A program made the translations under genes and the position numbers. The notes below the pieces were generated by a model. That model worked only from the letters and a program-made list of their open reading frames with translations, was not told where the DNA came from and made no database searches. From Hemicentrotus pulcherrimus (Eukaryota; Echinodermata; Echinoidea; Camarodonta; Strongylocentrotidae), in contig BEXV01000432.1 in NCBI GenBank assembly GCA_003118195.1, positions 133,476 through 197,475 of the forward strand: DNA of 64,000 nt. The letters are read 5' to 3'. Shown here piece by piece: positions 12,577 through 23,505 of this stretch (positions are counted from its first letter, which is position 1; each line of letters starts with the position of its first letter).

Positions 12577-14478
12577 CTGCAGGAAGCAGTAAGGTATCTC
12601 CTGTTCTTCCAATATGGAGGCATTATAAGACCCTGGAAAGAAGACTGGTTGGTTATCATTGACATCGGTGATGGTGATGTTGATGATCACGGATGAAGAC
12701 AAGGATATCTCCCCTTCATCACTAGCAATCACTTCCAAGAACACAGATCCTGTTTCCTCTCTATCCACTTTCTGGAGGGTAGTCACAAGCCCTGACATGG
12801 GATTGATTTCAAACCAGTCAGAGTAGTCACTGCCTTCAGGAGATATCCTGTAGATGATCTGGGCGTTGACTCCTTCGTCAGCATCCGTTGCATGGACCTG
12901 CTTGACCGGGGTACCAGGTTCGGACGCCTCGATGATGGTCGCATGGTACATGGGAAGGTCAAAGATAGGTGGGTTATCATTAACGTCGGTCACTACAATG
13001 GTCAGGTTCTCCTCGGCATGCTGTGGTGGGGAACCAAAATCTGTTGCCCGAATTGAAATGTCGTAACTTGCGACTTCCTCACGGTCAAAAGAACTTGCTG
13101 TACTAGCCACAATCAGGAAGTAGACTTGATTGCTATTCTTTTCGAGGTCAAACTGGCCAGCACCACCTGTGATGGTCATGGAGACATTAGTGAGGACACC
13201 ATCATCTGGGTCTGTGACGGAGATGCGGGCAAGGGTGGTATCAGCAACCGCAGCTTCCGAGACCTGGGATGCTCCTCCTTCAGGAAGGAACAGAACCTCA
13301 AGAGAAGGAGGTTTTTCATTGATGTTGATAACCGTGATGGAAACAAAAGCAGGCTGGCTGGACATGGGAGTTTCCGCTTTATCTTGAGCTATGACTAGAA
13401 AATCATGGGCCTGCGCATCTTCATAGTTCAGGGCCTTGTTAAGATAAACTATTCCAGATGCAGGGTCAATTCTGAAGAAGCCATCGTCTCTTTGTAGATG
13501 AAAGACAACTTCTCCATTCAAACCTTCATCCTCGTCAGATGCTGTTACCTGAAGCACAGTTGTGTTTACAGGAGCGCTCTCATTGATGATAGCAGTAAAG
13601 GAAGTTAAGGTGAATACTGGTGAGTTGTCATTCACATCAGTTACTTTGATATTGACTGTGGTATTAGCAGTGAGCTGTGGGTCTCCTCCATCATAAGCCT
13701 CAATGACCAAGGTGTACATGGAGATAGTTTCGCGATCAAGAGTTTTATTGACGATAATATCCATGTAGACACCCGATTCCCTTACCCTGACATCAAGGTC
13801 AAAAGTGTTGTCGATATTTCCACCAACAATGCGATACCCCTGGATGCCATTTATTCCTTCATCTGCATCAGTTGCTGTGACTCCATTAATTTTCGTCATG
13901 TAAGGTTGAACCGCTTCTGTCACTTCAAACGTCCTGTTATCTTGAGAAAATATTGGACTGTTGTCATTTGTATCATTTAGCCTGATCGTTACCACAATGG
14001 CAGTCAACGTATCACCAGCAAACACGATCATTACAAAATCCTGGTCTTTTGGTGCTGTTTCTCTGTCTAAAACTGCACCAGTTGTAATGATTCCTGTGTC
14101 CGATTCTAACGTGAATTCTGCGGATGGATTTAAGGTGGTGAATGGTGAGCCGAATGACGTGTCATCCTGAAGATTTCCCACAAATGCCCCGACAGGTTGG
14201 TTTTCTTTCACACTGTAATACAAAAAATCCTGAGCCGAGCATGTTCTGGCACAAATTAGTGCCCATAACATAAGTAAAGCTATGCATGCTCTCCATGACA
14301 ATGCCATTTTCCTGTGTACTAGACAGCCATGTGTACTTTTAGTCCTTATGATTCCCGATACAGAGGACATCAATATTCCTTTCAAAAAGGACACCTCTCC
14401 ATCGCCCATCCCGCACTTGTTGCGATGGCAACTCCTTCCTCCTACTCCGGCTAAAGATCTGGCTTTTGATGATACCAT
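12577..14478 (-). CDS. DCHS1: Dachsous-type protocadherin, first coding exon (N-terminal 634 codons)
   Basis: N-terminal part of a giant cell-surface cadherin. Dachsous binds Fat cadherins on neighbouring cells and acts in planar polarity and Hippo growth control. A signal peptide lies at residues 58-82 (starting MALSWRAC, hydrophobic core, ending CSA). Five full cadherin repeats follow at about 83-177, 178-289, 290-394, 395-506 and 507-613, then the start of a sixth. Calcium motifs are visible: DTNDN, DVNDN (three linkers), LDRE and DADEG. The linker after repeat 3 reads NINEK instead of DxNDN. Dachsous is preferred to other large cadherins because of the EC4 start (VLFLPEGGASQVSE), the EC4-EC5 spacing and the conserved cysteine at the EC6 start. 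This is from memory of the family, not a search. The exon ends at a CAG/GTAAGA donor in phase 0. An in-frame stop lies 12 nt before the first ATG (14478). The ATG at 14307 (A at -3, G at +4) sits directly before the signal peptide and is the likelier start. Paralogue assignment is uncertain. Confidence 0.8.
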
Positions 14479-14499
14479 TTTGTTCAGTTAGTTATCTTC

Positions 14500-15100
14500 T
14501 GCTCCCATAAAGTCAAATTTCAGTTCACAATAAATATTTCTTTCTGCTTCATCGATCATCTTTATCTCCATTTTATGTCCGACACTAATAACAACACATA
14601 CCTGAACACACTCCCCAATCGCGATCCACGCCAGAGCTCAGGCCAGACCAGGGCCGGTGTGGCGATGGGCGAAGGGAGCGATAATATGGACAGGCGGGCT
14701 CGACCCGTACCCGTCGCGTTGGCAGACCGGCCGTGACGCCGACACAACAGCTTGACAACAGTACGCTAGCACATTATCGGTCCATATTCCTCAACCTTCA
14801 TTGCTCTCCGAATCAATTTCCGCAAAGAAATAGGAGAACAGAATGTTACACACCTTTCTAAATCATCTCTGAGATCGAAATTTACAATCATCCAAATTAG
14901 TTTCTGACGCGAATAGCTAATATTAGGTGCGGTTTTACTGCCAATCTGGTTTGGCTAATCTCTCCAATATCGTGCGAACAGTTACACCGTACCAATCTAG
15001 CTAGCTAGCAGATTATCGATTGCTGCACTCCGACGCGACTAGACTCGACTAGACTCCAGCGCAGCGTACCCACTATCCGCATCATTGAAAATCCAACACA
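14500..15100 (-). promoter_or_regulatory. probable 5' UTR and promoter region of the Dachsous-type gene
   Basis: Directly upstream of the cadherin exon, about 14600-14760 is clearly richer in G, C and CpG than the surroundings, as often seen at animal gene starts. A good splice donor (CAG then GTATGT, minus strand) ends at 14602, and a weak acceptor lies near 14507, so a short spliced 5' leader is possible. No TATA box stands out. The transcription start cannot be placed from sequence alone. Confidence 0.4.
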
Positions 15101-16554
15101 GAATAGATGCAGAAGAAAACAATAATCAGTAGTCTAGCGCCATCTTTCGTCGAAATACCATATATTTAATTGACTACTCGCTTGACAGATTCGGTCATTG
15201 TTTTTGTTTTATTCCCGTCCACTGAGCTAATATAAATAAATCAAATCAAAACAAAATTAAGGGAGAATCCAAGAATTCCTACCCCCTAAAATTGGCCACT
15301 GTATTGGAATTATGGGCCCCTTAAATACCACAGTATCATTTCAAGGAATCCAAAAAAAGGGATCTTTATCAAAATATTCCTTTCATAACTTTGGTCAGAA
15401 GAGAAAATAAAATAATATCATCCTTATCTGTCTGAATCCAAACAGTCACTGGAATATTTCGTGTAAAATCATGGATTTAAATGTAAGTTAATGATTTGTG
15501 TCGTGGGGAGGGGGGTTCTAGCTACATGTTAATAACTGACTGGATGATATTGGGAAAGCGGGAGGGGCCGGGGAGAAACAAATTGTCGCAAATTTTTGTT
15601 ATCCCATTTTAGTCATTATTGAAGTTGGTTCATTCAAAATGTCAAAGGTGACAGTGCAAGCTCTTATTAAACATTATTGAAGAGCACTAGTATTTACACT
15701 TGGTAACTAGAGCAGTAGCCCATTGGACATACTTATAGAGTCTGAAAAGCCAAAGGCGGTCTATACTTATGATGTTGTCTTCGAATGAAAATCCTCTTAA
15801 TTCGGCAATAGAGAATCTAAATGAAGTAAGACTTATCCCTGCATCAATGCATGTTTTGCCTCAATGGATTAACTCAAACAATAGCTACACCCCAGACCAA
15901 GTATTAAATCGCAAGTTCAAAGTAGACTGTCTTTGTGATGTGTTGTAACCACAGATACCAGTGGGATACTCCATCATTTCTTCTCAAATACTCTTTTGTT
16001 TCCGGCAGTCGGCGGCGCCGTGAGTCAGTCTGCAAGAATCCTCTCGTCACAAAAATCAATGCGCTAAGTTTAATCAAATGACCAATTGGGAAATTCCAAC
16101 TTTAACATGTTTCATACCGGGGTTTCATAATCACCAGACATGCAGGCATAGACCCTGGCAGAGGCGGACGAGGAAGGCTGAACCCCACCCACTCCCATTT
16201 AAGGGCAGACTGGATTCCTTTTGGGGAAAATTCAAGAAAGGTATATATCGGGGTCCCTGCGAGTTTATTTTCTTCGCCCACACCTACCATTTTCAGAGCT
16301 TTAGATTCTGATGAGTGGGGATTGTTTTGGTTGTTCTTTTCTGAGCATATTTCTTTCACATATCCTCATCACGAAGTCCGTTAGTCCGTTTTTTCTATTA
16401 CATGTACCTCTTCTCCCCCCTCAATCGCTTAATTTATCTCTGTTTCTCTTTCCATAACTTCATTGTTTTATTAGAAATATAGACTTATCAAGCATCATCG
16501 AAGGCAACTAAAATTCATCCTATTCATTCTCTCATTCGCCCCCTCTCTATTATG

Positions 16555-16830
16555 CAAGTATATTTCATTCTCCACCTCTCTCTCTCTCTTTCTTTCATCT
16601 CAAGTTCCCTAGTCCCTCTTTCTTCTTTCCCCCTCTCTAGTTATTCCCATACTCTTTTCCCCTCGCACATTCTTTTTCTCTTCCTCAGTCATTTCCTGTC
16701 TCTCTTTCCCCCAACGTCATCTTTCTCCTTCCATCTCCTCCATTCTCTCATTCATCCTCTTTCTGCCCCCCTGTCCCTTCTCTCTCTCTCTCTGCCTCTG
16801 TCTCTACCTCTCATCTCATCTCAATTTCTT
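16555..16830. repeat. CT-rich low-complexity tract
   Basis: About 275 bp almost entirely C and T on the plus strand, with several runs of (TC)n. Any reading frame through it is an artefact of composition. Confidence 0.8.
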
Positions 16831-17298
16831 TTCATGTCTTGAATGTTGAGTTTATTGTACTGCCTGTCTTTGTCCTTTACTTGTGACCCTGTAATCATAA
16901 TAAATTAAGAAATAAAGAATCACAAGGATTTTACTAAGGCTTAAATAGTTATTTTTTATTTTTGTTCACATTTGGGCAAAGCCACAATCAAGTCATGTTC
17001 ACATAGTTCCTTCAGAATATTTCTAATTACCATAATAAAAAAAGTAAAGTAGAATTCCCTTCTTCATTCCTTTCCTCCTGTTATCATTCTTCTTCTTCTT
17101 CCACTTTTTTTTGTTCTCTTCCTCTTCTCCTCCTCCTTCTGCTTCATCACCATGAAAGTCAACCACACTATGCTGTTTAGCAAAAGATCTTTGGCCACTG
17201 CTGAACTGTTCTCATTCCTTGCTTGATGCTATCCTTCCATACTCACTAACAGCATCTTTATATTGCCTATTGGATAATCTGTTATTTTTGTATAGCGC

Positions 17299-17446
17299 TT
17301 AAAGGTGTTCATGCGTGGGAGTTTGTGACGTAGGCAACTTGGCGATCACTCCTGATCACTACATAACACTGAGCCCATATGTTTTTACGCTCCCTTGTGT
17401 ACGTCTGTGTGCTGCCCTCTATATACCCACGATTGAGCAACTTTAA
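17299..17446. mobile_element. small TTAA-bounded MITE, copy 1 (family shared with 27370-27489)
   Basis: The ends are TTAAAGGTGTTCATGCGTGG and, reverse-complemented from the right side, TTAAAGTTGCTCAATCGTGG. About 148 bp including TTAA on each side. The right end matches the left end of the copy at 27370 (TGGGTATATAG followed by GGCAGCACA), so the two copies are in opposite orientation. Non-coding. Confidence 0.65.
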
Positions 17447-17984
17447 AGGAGAATCTAACCTTGATAGCAAATTACTTAAGAAAAAAAATCAGAAAAGCCT
17501 AATGATGGAAGTTAAAAATAACAACATTGCAATCCTTTCATAAATTGTACATAAAATAAAATCGGGATGGTCTTTTCTTTATAGATGACCTGAGATAATC
17601 TCCATAATGTATTTTAAGTAGTGCCTCAAGGATGAAGCGGTTTGGGAGAAAGTCAGAAACTAGTGATATTTTTGTGCACGATAAACAGGAGAGTTATCTG
17701 CAATATGTCACAATCCATTGACAAAATCGCTAATATGAGATTTCACATAGCTGTGATAGCATATTTCAAACATTTATAACTTCCTTATTATTATTATTGG
17801 TACAATGTATTTCAAACTTTCACCATTCTCTTTCTCTGATTTTTCTGCTTTCATTCAAGTGAACTCATTACAAGGGTAGGATTGCCTTTGTATACTACCG
17901 GTATGTTCCCTAGCACTTTACATTGTAATCATTTTTTTTACTAATTCGCAGATGAGAGTACACACACTCCACCTCCAAGGGAAT

Positions 17985-18216
17985 ATTCCCACCAGGGGGT
18001 CATTATGAAAGTGTACACATGCCCCCCCCCAAATTGCCAATCCAAGCACATTTACATTGGTGTCAAACCCCGGGTACACATTCAATACCTGGGTGTGAAG
18101 TGGCAATTGTAGATTCATTTCTTGCCACAGGACGACATTAGTGCCATGGCGAGACTTGAACCGTGAACCATGTGATCCACAGTCCCGTGATGTATCCACT
18201 TGACCGTGACACCTCT
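17985..18216 (-). mobile_element. tRNA-headed SINE, degraded
   Basis: Minus-strand read starting near 18216: AGAGGTGTCACGGTCAAGTG, then a weak B box (GGTTCAAGTC), then the body shared with the copies at 23336, 34291 and 36332 (GGCACTAATGTCGT, TGGCAAGA, CACCCAGGT, GTACCCGG). It contains a C-rich run near 18023. Confidence 0.65.
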
Positions 18217-19324
18217 ATTCACATCTGCACACGTCCTAATCACTGGTCATTGGTCAATATAGTGTAATTGAAGTATTGTGGGTCACACATAACATGTTAA
18301 ACTGTCCCAAAATCACAAAAAAACAATAGTAAAACGAAATGATACATTTAGTGTAATCCACTACACACTTTTGTGAAGTACAGACAAGTGAGTACTTTTA
18401 CATTAAGGTTGGGTTTTTCAAAATTTATTTTTGTTTGGCACAGCACCCTCTTCAGAAATCAAAAGTTTGGCGTCACAAAATCACAAATTCATTAACAGAA
18501 GAATAAGAAGACACTCGTCACGTACCATATAAAAATGGATACATTTTTTTTGTTAAAAATTTTGCGAGCGAGCGAAGTGAGCAAAAAATTAACAACACTT
18601 TTAATATGTTAAAAAAATGTCACTTTGTAATCAACACATTTGATAAAATAAACATTATTTGTGGTCAAATTTTTACCAAGCTCCTTAAGTTCACTTGCTT
18701 GCAACATTTGGAAACAGGATAGTTTGGGGCAATACGATGCCCAAATCTTCTCATTTTCAAAGTTGCCCAAAATTATCCTGTTTTCAAATTGCGTGAGCGA
18801 GTGAAGCGAAGGAGCATATAACAGATATGATATATATTTGGGCACCTCTCTGTCAAATAGAACGCTCTTCGGCACCTTGTTGCTCAAATATGGAGGTATT
18901 CAGACACTTTGCTGCCAGAAACCATTGTGTTTGTAAAGGTTGCGAGCAAGAAAGAAAGGCACTTTATAATTTGTAAAATGCTATTTTCTCATGAAATTAC
19001 ATACTTTGGCGGTTTCTCCAATTATGTTTTCACAAAATTGATGTTCCAAAAAACTTTTAAAAAAAATAATAATATTGAGGTACCCTAAGCTCTCTTGGGC
19101 ACCCCAGTTAAAAAAACCTTGAATTAGGGGATTTTATTGCATGCAGCTATTGGTTCACTTTCCACCTCCACTTGCTATTAGTTTGCACATAAAATGTCTT
19201 TCTCTTGCTATGGTGTTTGTATATTTTCATCAGGTAACAAGGGAATGGCTGAACAAAGTCAATTAAGGCTTAACAATATATCATCAAGAAAAAAAATGTT
19301 TTCTACCAATGATTTCATTACAAC

Positions 19325-19412
19325 CACATCTTGAGGGGTACCGTCGGTAGGCCAAAATGTGGGATGCTCTTTCTTCACTGTTCCTGCTTGGATGGCTATC
19401 TTCATGCCTTCA
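19325..19412 (-). pseudogene. decayed extra copy A of the gemin8 terminal exon
   Basis: On the minus strand this aligns with the last gemin8 exon (19994-20116). It keeps a GMxxAIQ-like stretch, then residues readable as KKEHPTFWPT, then a region corresponding to the C-terminal TVPLKM, but an internal block is missing and the stop codon is mutated. The flanking sequence (CATGTTATGACCGAACAAGG on the plus strand) resembles that beside copy B, which suggests tandem duplication of about 210 bp of exon plus flank and then decay. Confidence 0.7.
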
Positions 19413-19538
19413 AATGTGTCCATTTTGCAGTGGCATTGTAATTTTGAGGCGGTTTACCATGTTATGACCGAACAAGGTTTCATGAAGATCACTAGGAAAC
19501 ATCCATTTTCAGATACCGCATAGTTCATATCATATAGG

Positions 19539-19633
19539 CTACATCTTGGGTACAGACAGTAAGCCAGAAGGTGGGTTGTCTTTAGTTGTCACAGTTCCTA
19601 TGAAACTGGAAGGATCATAGCCTTGCTCATGCC
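19539..19633 (-). pseudogene. decayed extra copy B of the gemin8 terminal exon
   Basis: The minus strand aligns over about 65 bp with the end of the true exon. It shares AGGAACTGTGACAA, then CTTCTGGC(C/T)TACTGT, then ACCC and AAGATGTAG at the stop. Frameshifting indels break the reading frame. It lies between copy A and the intact exon. Confidence 0.7.
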
Positions 19634-19993
19634 ATAGAACATTTCCATTTCGTTGTAACATTTCTTTTAGGCATGTCTAATCATGTCATGTCTGAACAAA
19701 TGAAATATCAATTAGGAAAGGCTGATATTGAGTACCGAGGGGTGACGACCGTGACATCATACTGGCCAAGTTATCAAGAATGCTGGTTCCAAACAATTTT
19801 GTGCCAAACAATAGCGTGGATATCATCGCAACGCCAAACACTGAATGTACCCTGCTCCAGCCTGTTGCTTGAATAATTTCGCGATTAATCTCATGTACAG
19901 GCACTGTTGTGTAGAACCAGAAACCTGGACGACGAGCGAAATATGATGTTAGCATTTTGGAATTCTATTTCTCAGCAGCGTTTTCCATTTTGA

Positions 19994-20116
19994 CTACATT
20001 TTGAGGGGTACAGTAGGCCAGAAAGAGGGCTGCTTTTTGTCACAGTTCCTGTCAAACTGCATCTGGATAGCTGTCTCCATACCGTGAATGGCTGGTGAGT
20101 CCTTGCCATACAGAAT
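19994..20116 (-). CDS. GEMIN8: gemin8, terminal coding exon
   Basis: Encodes the C-terminal 40 residues plus TAG. The acceptor is CTCTCTAG at 20117-20122. It begins in phase 0 with ILYGKDS and ends FWPTVPLKM, closely matching the conserved C-terminus of Gemin8 (LYG, then a helix, then KQPxxWPxxPLK). The preceding exon ends in phase 0 after EEMK, giving the family's expected MK-x-LYG junction. Confidence 0.9.
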   Translation of the reverse strand: MLYGKDSPAIHGMETAIQMQFDRNCDKKQPSFWPTVPLKM

Positions 20117-21948
20117 CTAGAGAGGAGAGAGAAAATAGGAAGAAAAGGTCATGTTTGAAATACCAAGACAATAAACAAAAATCCTTACTCTGTAGAATCA
20201 AGAGAGGAGAGAAAAACAAAGTCATGATCGTTCACCACTTCTGTTTTCCCTAGGCGACAGATATCCACATTATTTCTGGTTAATCTTTGCTGCAACGGTT
20301 ATCATTATTGAGACAAACTAAAGAGGAGTTGTTCTTCCTTCCAGAATGTAACTTATAATCTGAACAAAAAATTTAGTCAAAATATCATATGTCAAAATAA
20401 TTTCTTTCACTTTTATTCAAACTCAATTTGTTTAGGTAGACAGCAGGGCAATCTTTTCTAAGGTTACCCGATTCAATTTTTGGTCTACACAGATTTGCAC
20501 TGAAATGCATGTAAGATATTAACAGCACTGCAAAATAAGGTGAATAAAAACCACAAAAAAAGGATGATAGGAAGAAGAATTGGAAGAGCGTTTCAACATT
20601 ATTTTTTTTTAATTTCAAGGAATGATGCAGACCCTTCTTACTACCTTTATTCATTATTGATATAAGAATGCAAAGGGTCTACTTCATTACTGGGGCAAAA
20701 TAATACGGTGACAAGGTTTTCATCATTTTCTTCCTTTTCACCCCTTTGTAATGGTAATGTTTTGGGAATGAATTTAGATGCTGTCTGGATCGGAAAGACG
20801 GGACTTACTGCTAGTCGACATGTGACTTCAGCACTTAAAAGAAAATGTTAAAAAATCATGATGATGTATAGTAGGCATGATGAGCTTCACATTTCTGCAT
20901 TTATAAATATGGAATATGCTTACTACCTTTGCTGCACTCAGCTAATTTTTGTTAATGCCCACTTTCCATTCATTTATATTTGTTGTTTTATACATTAAAA
21001 AAACCCTGCTGCACTAAACCCCATTGATTTCCCATTTCAGGTGCACAAGCCATTAAAGGTTGTCTGATCAAAGGCAAAGGCTAATAGTAATACTGAGCCC
21101 TGCATAAAAAAAATTTATTCTGGAGATCGAGAAACCCACCTTCATCTCCTCTGCTCTTCTCCTACCAGGCTGTTCTACTGGGGCACCGATTATATGTTTC
21201 TTCTTGCCCTTCTTGGAGCTGGTAAAGCTCATCTCAAACTCATCATCATAGGACTCATCTTCTTCTGCGTTTTCCTTTGCCATATCTCCATCTTTAGTCC
21301 TTTCCGCATCATCCTTTTGGTTCATAGCGAGTCTAAGCTCCTTCAGCTCCTCCCGATGCTTCTGCGACTGAAGGAAAAACTGCCTCATCTCCTCGCTCAG
21401 CTCCACTTCAAACTCTTCCTCCTCGCCTCCTCCGTAGCCTTGGCCTTCGTCGTCATCCTCCTGCAGTGTCTCGCTGAAACCGTTGTAATCAACATCACTC
21501 TGATCGGTAACGTACTGTTTGTTGCCACGGTAACTAGATGCTCCTGGATGGGGCTTGTATGGATGATGATGGTGGTGGTGGAAGCTGTCTTGATGATGAT
21601 GATGATGAGGATGATGGGCTCTTGAAGGATGATGAGAGTGCCATGGTGACGGGGGATACGAGTGATGCGGATGATAAACCTGATGATGTTGGGGATAAGA
21701 CCCACTCATCAAGGAGTTCTGGTATACCCACCACTGATACTGGTGCAAGTACTGCTGGTAGGATACCATCCATGCGTTACTGACAGAGTCTTGCAGAGAT
21801 TGCTGATCCTGCATCCATGTTTTCATTTGCTCGTAGTGATTCCAGTAACGCTCATACTTGGGTTCTGAATACCAGGGATGTTCACTTGGTGTCCCATCAC
21901 CTTGTTTCTCTCTTACTTCACCTGTCATGCTTGTTCCAAGATGTGCAC
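19994..21948 (-). CDS. GEMIN8: Gem-associated protein 8, whole coding locus (two coding exons)
   Basis: Gemin8 is a core part of the SMN complex, which loads Sm proteins onto spliceosomal snRNAs. It links SMN to the Gemin6-Gemin7-Unrip subunit in cytoplasm and nuclear gems. Two coding exons (21140-21928 and 19994-20116) give 303 residues, longer than the roughly 240 of human Gemin8. Visible family blocks are WYSEPKYERYWNHYEQM near the N-terminus, LSEEMRQFFLQSQKHREEL in the middle, EQPGRRRAEEMK before the intron, and the FWPTVPLKM C-terminus. Most of the extra length is a His/Pro/Tyr-rich insert with runs of five and six histidines, followed by an acidic stretch. The first ATG lies 20 nt inside its exon, so an untranslated leader exon should exist upstream; I could not place it. 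The gene has the same strand as its neighbours but there is no sign of co-transcription. Confidence 0.9.
21140..21948 (-). CDS. GEMIN8: gemin8, first coding exon (start codon at 21928)
   Basis: The acceptor (TTGTCAG) precedes 21948, 20 nt of leader follow, and translation starts at 21928 with MTGEVREK. The exon ends after EEMK at a GTGGGT donor. It carries the aromatic WYS..YWNHY block, the histidine-rich insert encoded by CAT/CAC repeats (about 21545-21690), an acidic GGGEEEEFEVEL segment, and a KKGKKK basic patch that could act in nuclear localisation (inference). Confidence 0.9.
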
Positions 21949-22989
21949 CTGACAATTTAAAAAACAAAATTGACAGTATGTATCTGATGATGAGCAAGGC
22001 AAAATATACAAAATAGCAGAACTGAATACAATTAACAACTGTTACATTTATAAAAGAATTCAAAAGACCAGATGGGTATTTCTGTCAAGTCAAACATACA
22101 CAAGGTAAATAATTGTGGCTGTAATAATTTCTTTCAGTTTTTAGTAACTGTCTCGTAGATACGCTGACCCAAGGCTTGAGATTATATTGCCTTATTCCCA
22201 TGACAATGGGTGGATTTATAGCTTGATAACTCAATAATAATTAATAATTTCTGAGCACTTGACTTTTTTTTTATCTGAGCTGATCGAGAATGGATTTTTT
22301 CCAGTCACAGAATTCACAGACACAGTCTGAATGATTTTTATTCATTGAAAATTTACTGGATTAGCCAGTATTTTTGCTTACATATATTGTAGCAAATTAC
22401 AGGCCCAAAGACATTTTCACAAGTCTTTGCTTTCATGAATGCCCTGTAGGATACTTGTACTTGCTGTTAGAATACACACAAACTGGTTTTGCACAATGCA
22501 AGCATGCATTACGTGCTCATGTGCTGAAAATAATTCAAAATATACATACGGTTTGTAGTATGGTGGGGAGCCGCATCTGCCCAACAAACATTTGACTTGA
22601 AATTATCATATTTTGGCACATTATCACATCATTTAAAGCAGTTGCGCAATATCCGAAGACAGCCTGCCACTGACCTGTGTCACTGTTCAGTGACCTGTCT
22701 TAACAACTGATCCCAACGATAAACACATGTGATGTAATCAGGCGTTGAGGTCTCCCTTCATTTTGAAAAAATGTCATAAAATTAGAAAATAGCGGAACAT
22801 AGTTGAAGACAGTTGGCCCCATCGGCAAAGTAGGCTCAAATATCTGAAAAACTAAGGAATTTTTCAAGAACAAAACTTGTAAGTTCCAATTTCATTCGTT
22901 ACTTATTTGTAATCAACAATGATTCATTAAAATTGTGATTTATAAGTATCATACAGCAGGTTTTCCAAATATTGTGTGAATGAACTGCA

Positions 22990-23122
22990 GTACAGTGTTG
23001 CCTGTCTTCATACAGGCAACAGTATCACTCAAAGAAGTTGCTGGCTATCCCATCCCGCACCCAAGTCTACCAGAACTCATTTTTCCCTCGGACAGTAACT
23101 GTGTGGAATGCACTTTCGAAGA
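22990..23122 (+). pseudogene. non-LTR retrotransposon ORF2 C-terminal fragment
   Basis: The frame through 23038 reads SKKLLAIPSRTQVYQNSFFP and then RTVTVWNALSK. The pattern IPxRTxxYxxSFFPRTxxxWNxL marks the end of the reverse-transcriptase polypeptide in CR1/RTE/Jockey-like LINEs. The frame runs directly into the N gap, so truncation here may be due to the assembly. No upstream RT core is present. Confidence 0.7.
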
Positions 23123-23335
23123 NNNNNNNNNNNNNNNNNNNNNNNNNNNNNNNNNNNNNNNNNNNNNNNNNNNNNNNNNNNNNNNNNNNNNNNNNNNNNN
23201 NNNNNNNNNNNNNNNNNNNNNNNNNNNNNNNNNNNNNNNNNNNNNNNNNNNNNNNNNNNNNNNNNNNNNNNNNNNNNNNNNNNNNNNNNNNNNNNNNNNN
23301 NNNNNNNNNNNNNNNNNNNNNNNNNNNNNNNNNNN
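23123..23335. other. assembly gap of 213 N
   Basis: A continuous run of N between a LINE fragment and a SINE. The repeats on both sides probably caused the break. Any frame crossing it is meaningless. Confidence 1.
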
Positions 23336-23505
23336 TTTGACCAACAATGACGGCCGCATCCTACCGGGTACCCATTTGACACCTGGGTGGAGAGTAGCAA
23401 GTGCAGGTTAATATCTTGCCAAAGGATATTAGTGCCGTGTCGGGATTCGAATCCTCGACCTTCTCATCTATAGTCAAGCGCCTTAAACCACTCGACCACG
23501 ACACT
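23336..23505 (-). mobile_element. tRNA-Ser/Leu-like headed SINE
   Basis: The minus strand from 23505 begins GTGTCGTGGTCGAGTGGTTT (A box TGGTCGAGTGG), then B box GATTCGAATCC at 23443-23453, and GACACGGCAC, which can pair imperfectly with the first bases as an acceptor stem. The body continues with CACCCAGGTGTCAAATGGGT and is cut by the assembly gap. A functional tRNA is unlikely because the same head and body recur as a repeat. Confidence 0.75.

Larger units (their letters stand above)
14761..19324. other. intergenic region between the cadherin gene and gemin8
   Basis: No gene recognised. It holds a pyrimidine-rich low-complexity tract (about 16555-16830), a TTAA-flanked MITE (17299-17446), a tRNA-headed SINE (about 17985-18216), and an AT-rich zone (18420-19110) in which variants of GCGAGCGAGCGAAG recur near 18565, 18790 and 18940. 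The latter are common in marine invertebrate repeats. The open frame at 16552-16842 is only translated CT repeat. Confidence 0.6.

Noticed and set aside
13126..13398. Plus-strand open frames opposite the cadherin exon
   Set aside because: Antisense shadows of a long coding exon.
16552..16842. Ser/Leu-rich open frame
   Set aside because: Translation of a CT-rich low-complexity tract.
21194..21625. Plus-strand open frame of 143 codons opposite gemin8
   Set aside because: Antisense shadow of the conserved gemin8 coding exon; the poly-Met part is antisense of the His codons.
23443..23505. Possible genuine tRNA-Ser/Leu gene
   Set aside because: A and B boxes are present, but the acceptor stem is imperfect and the same head plus body recurs as a dispersed SINE.
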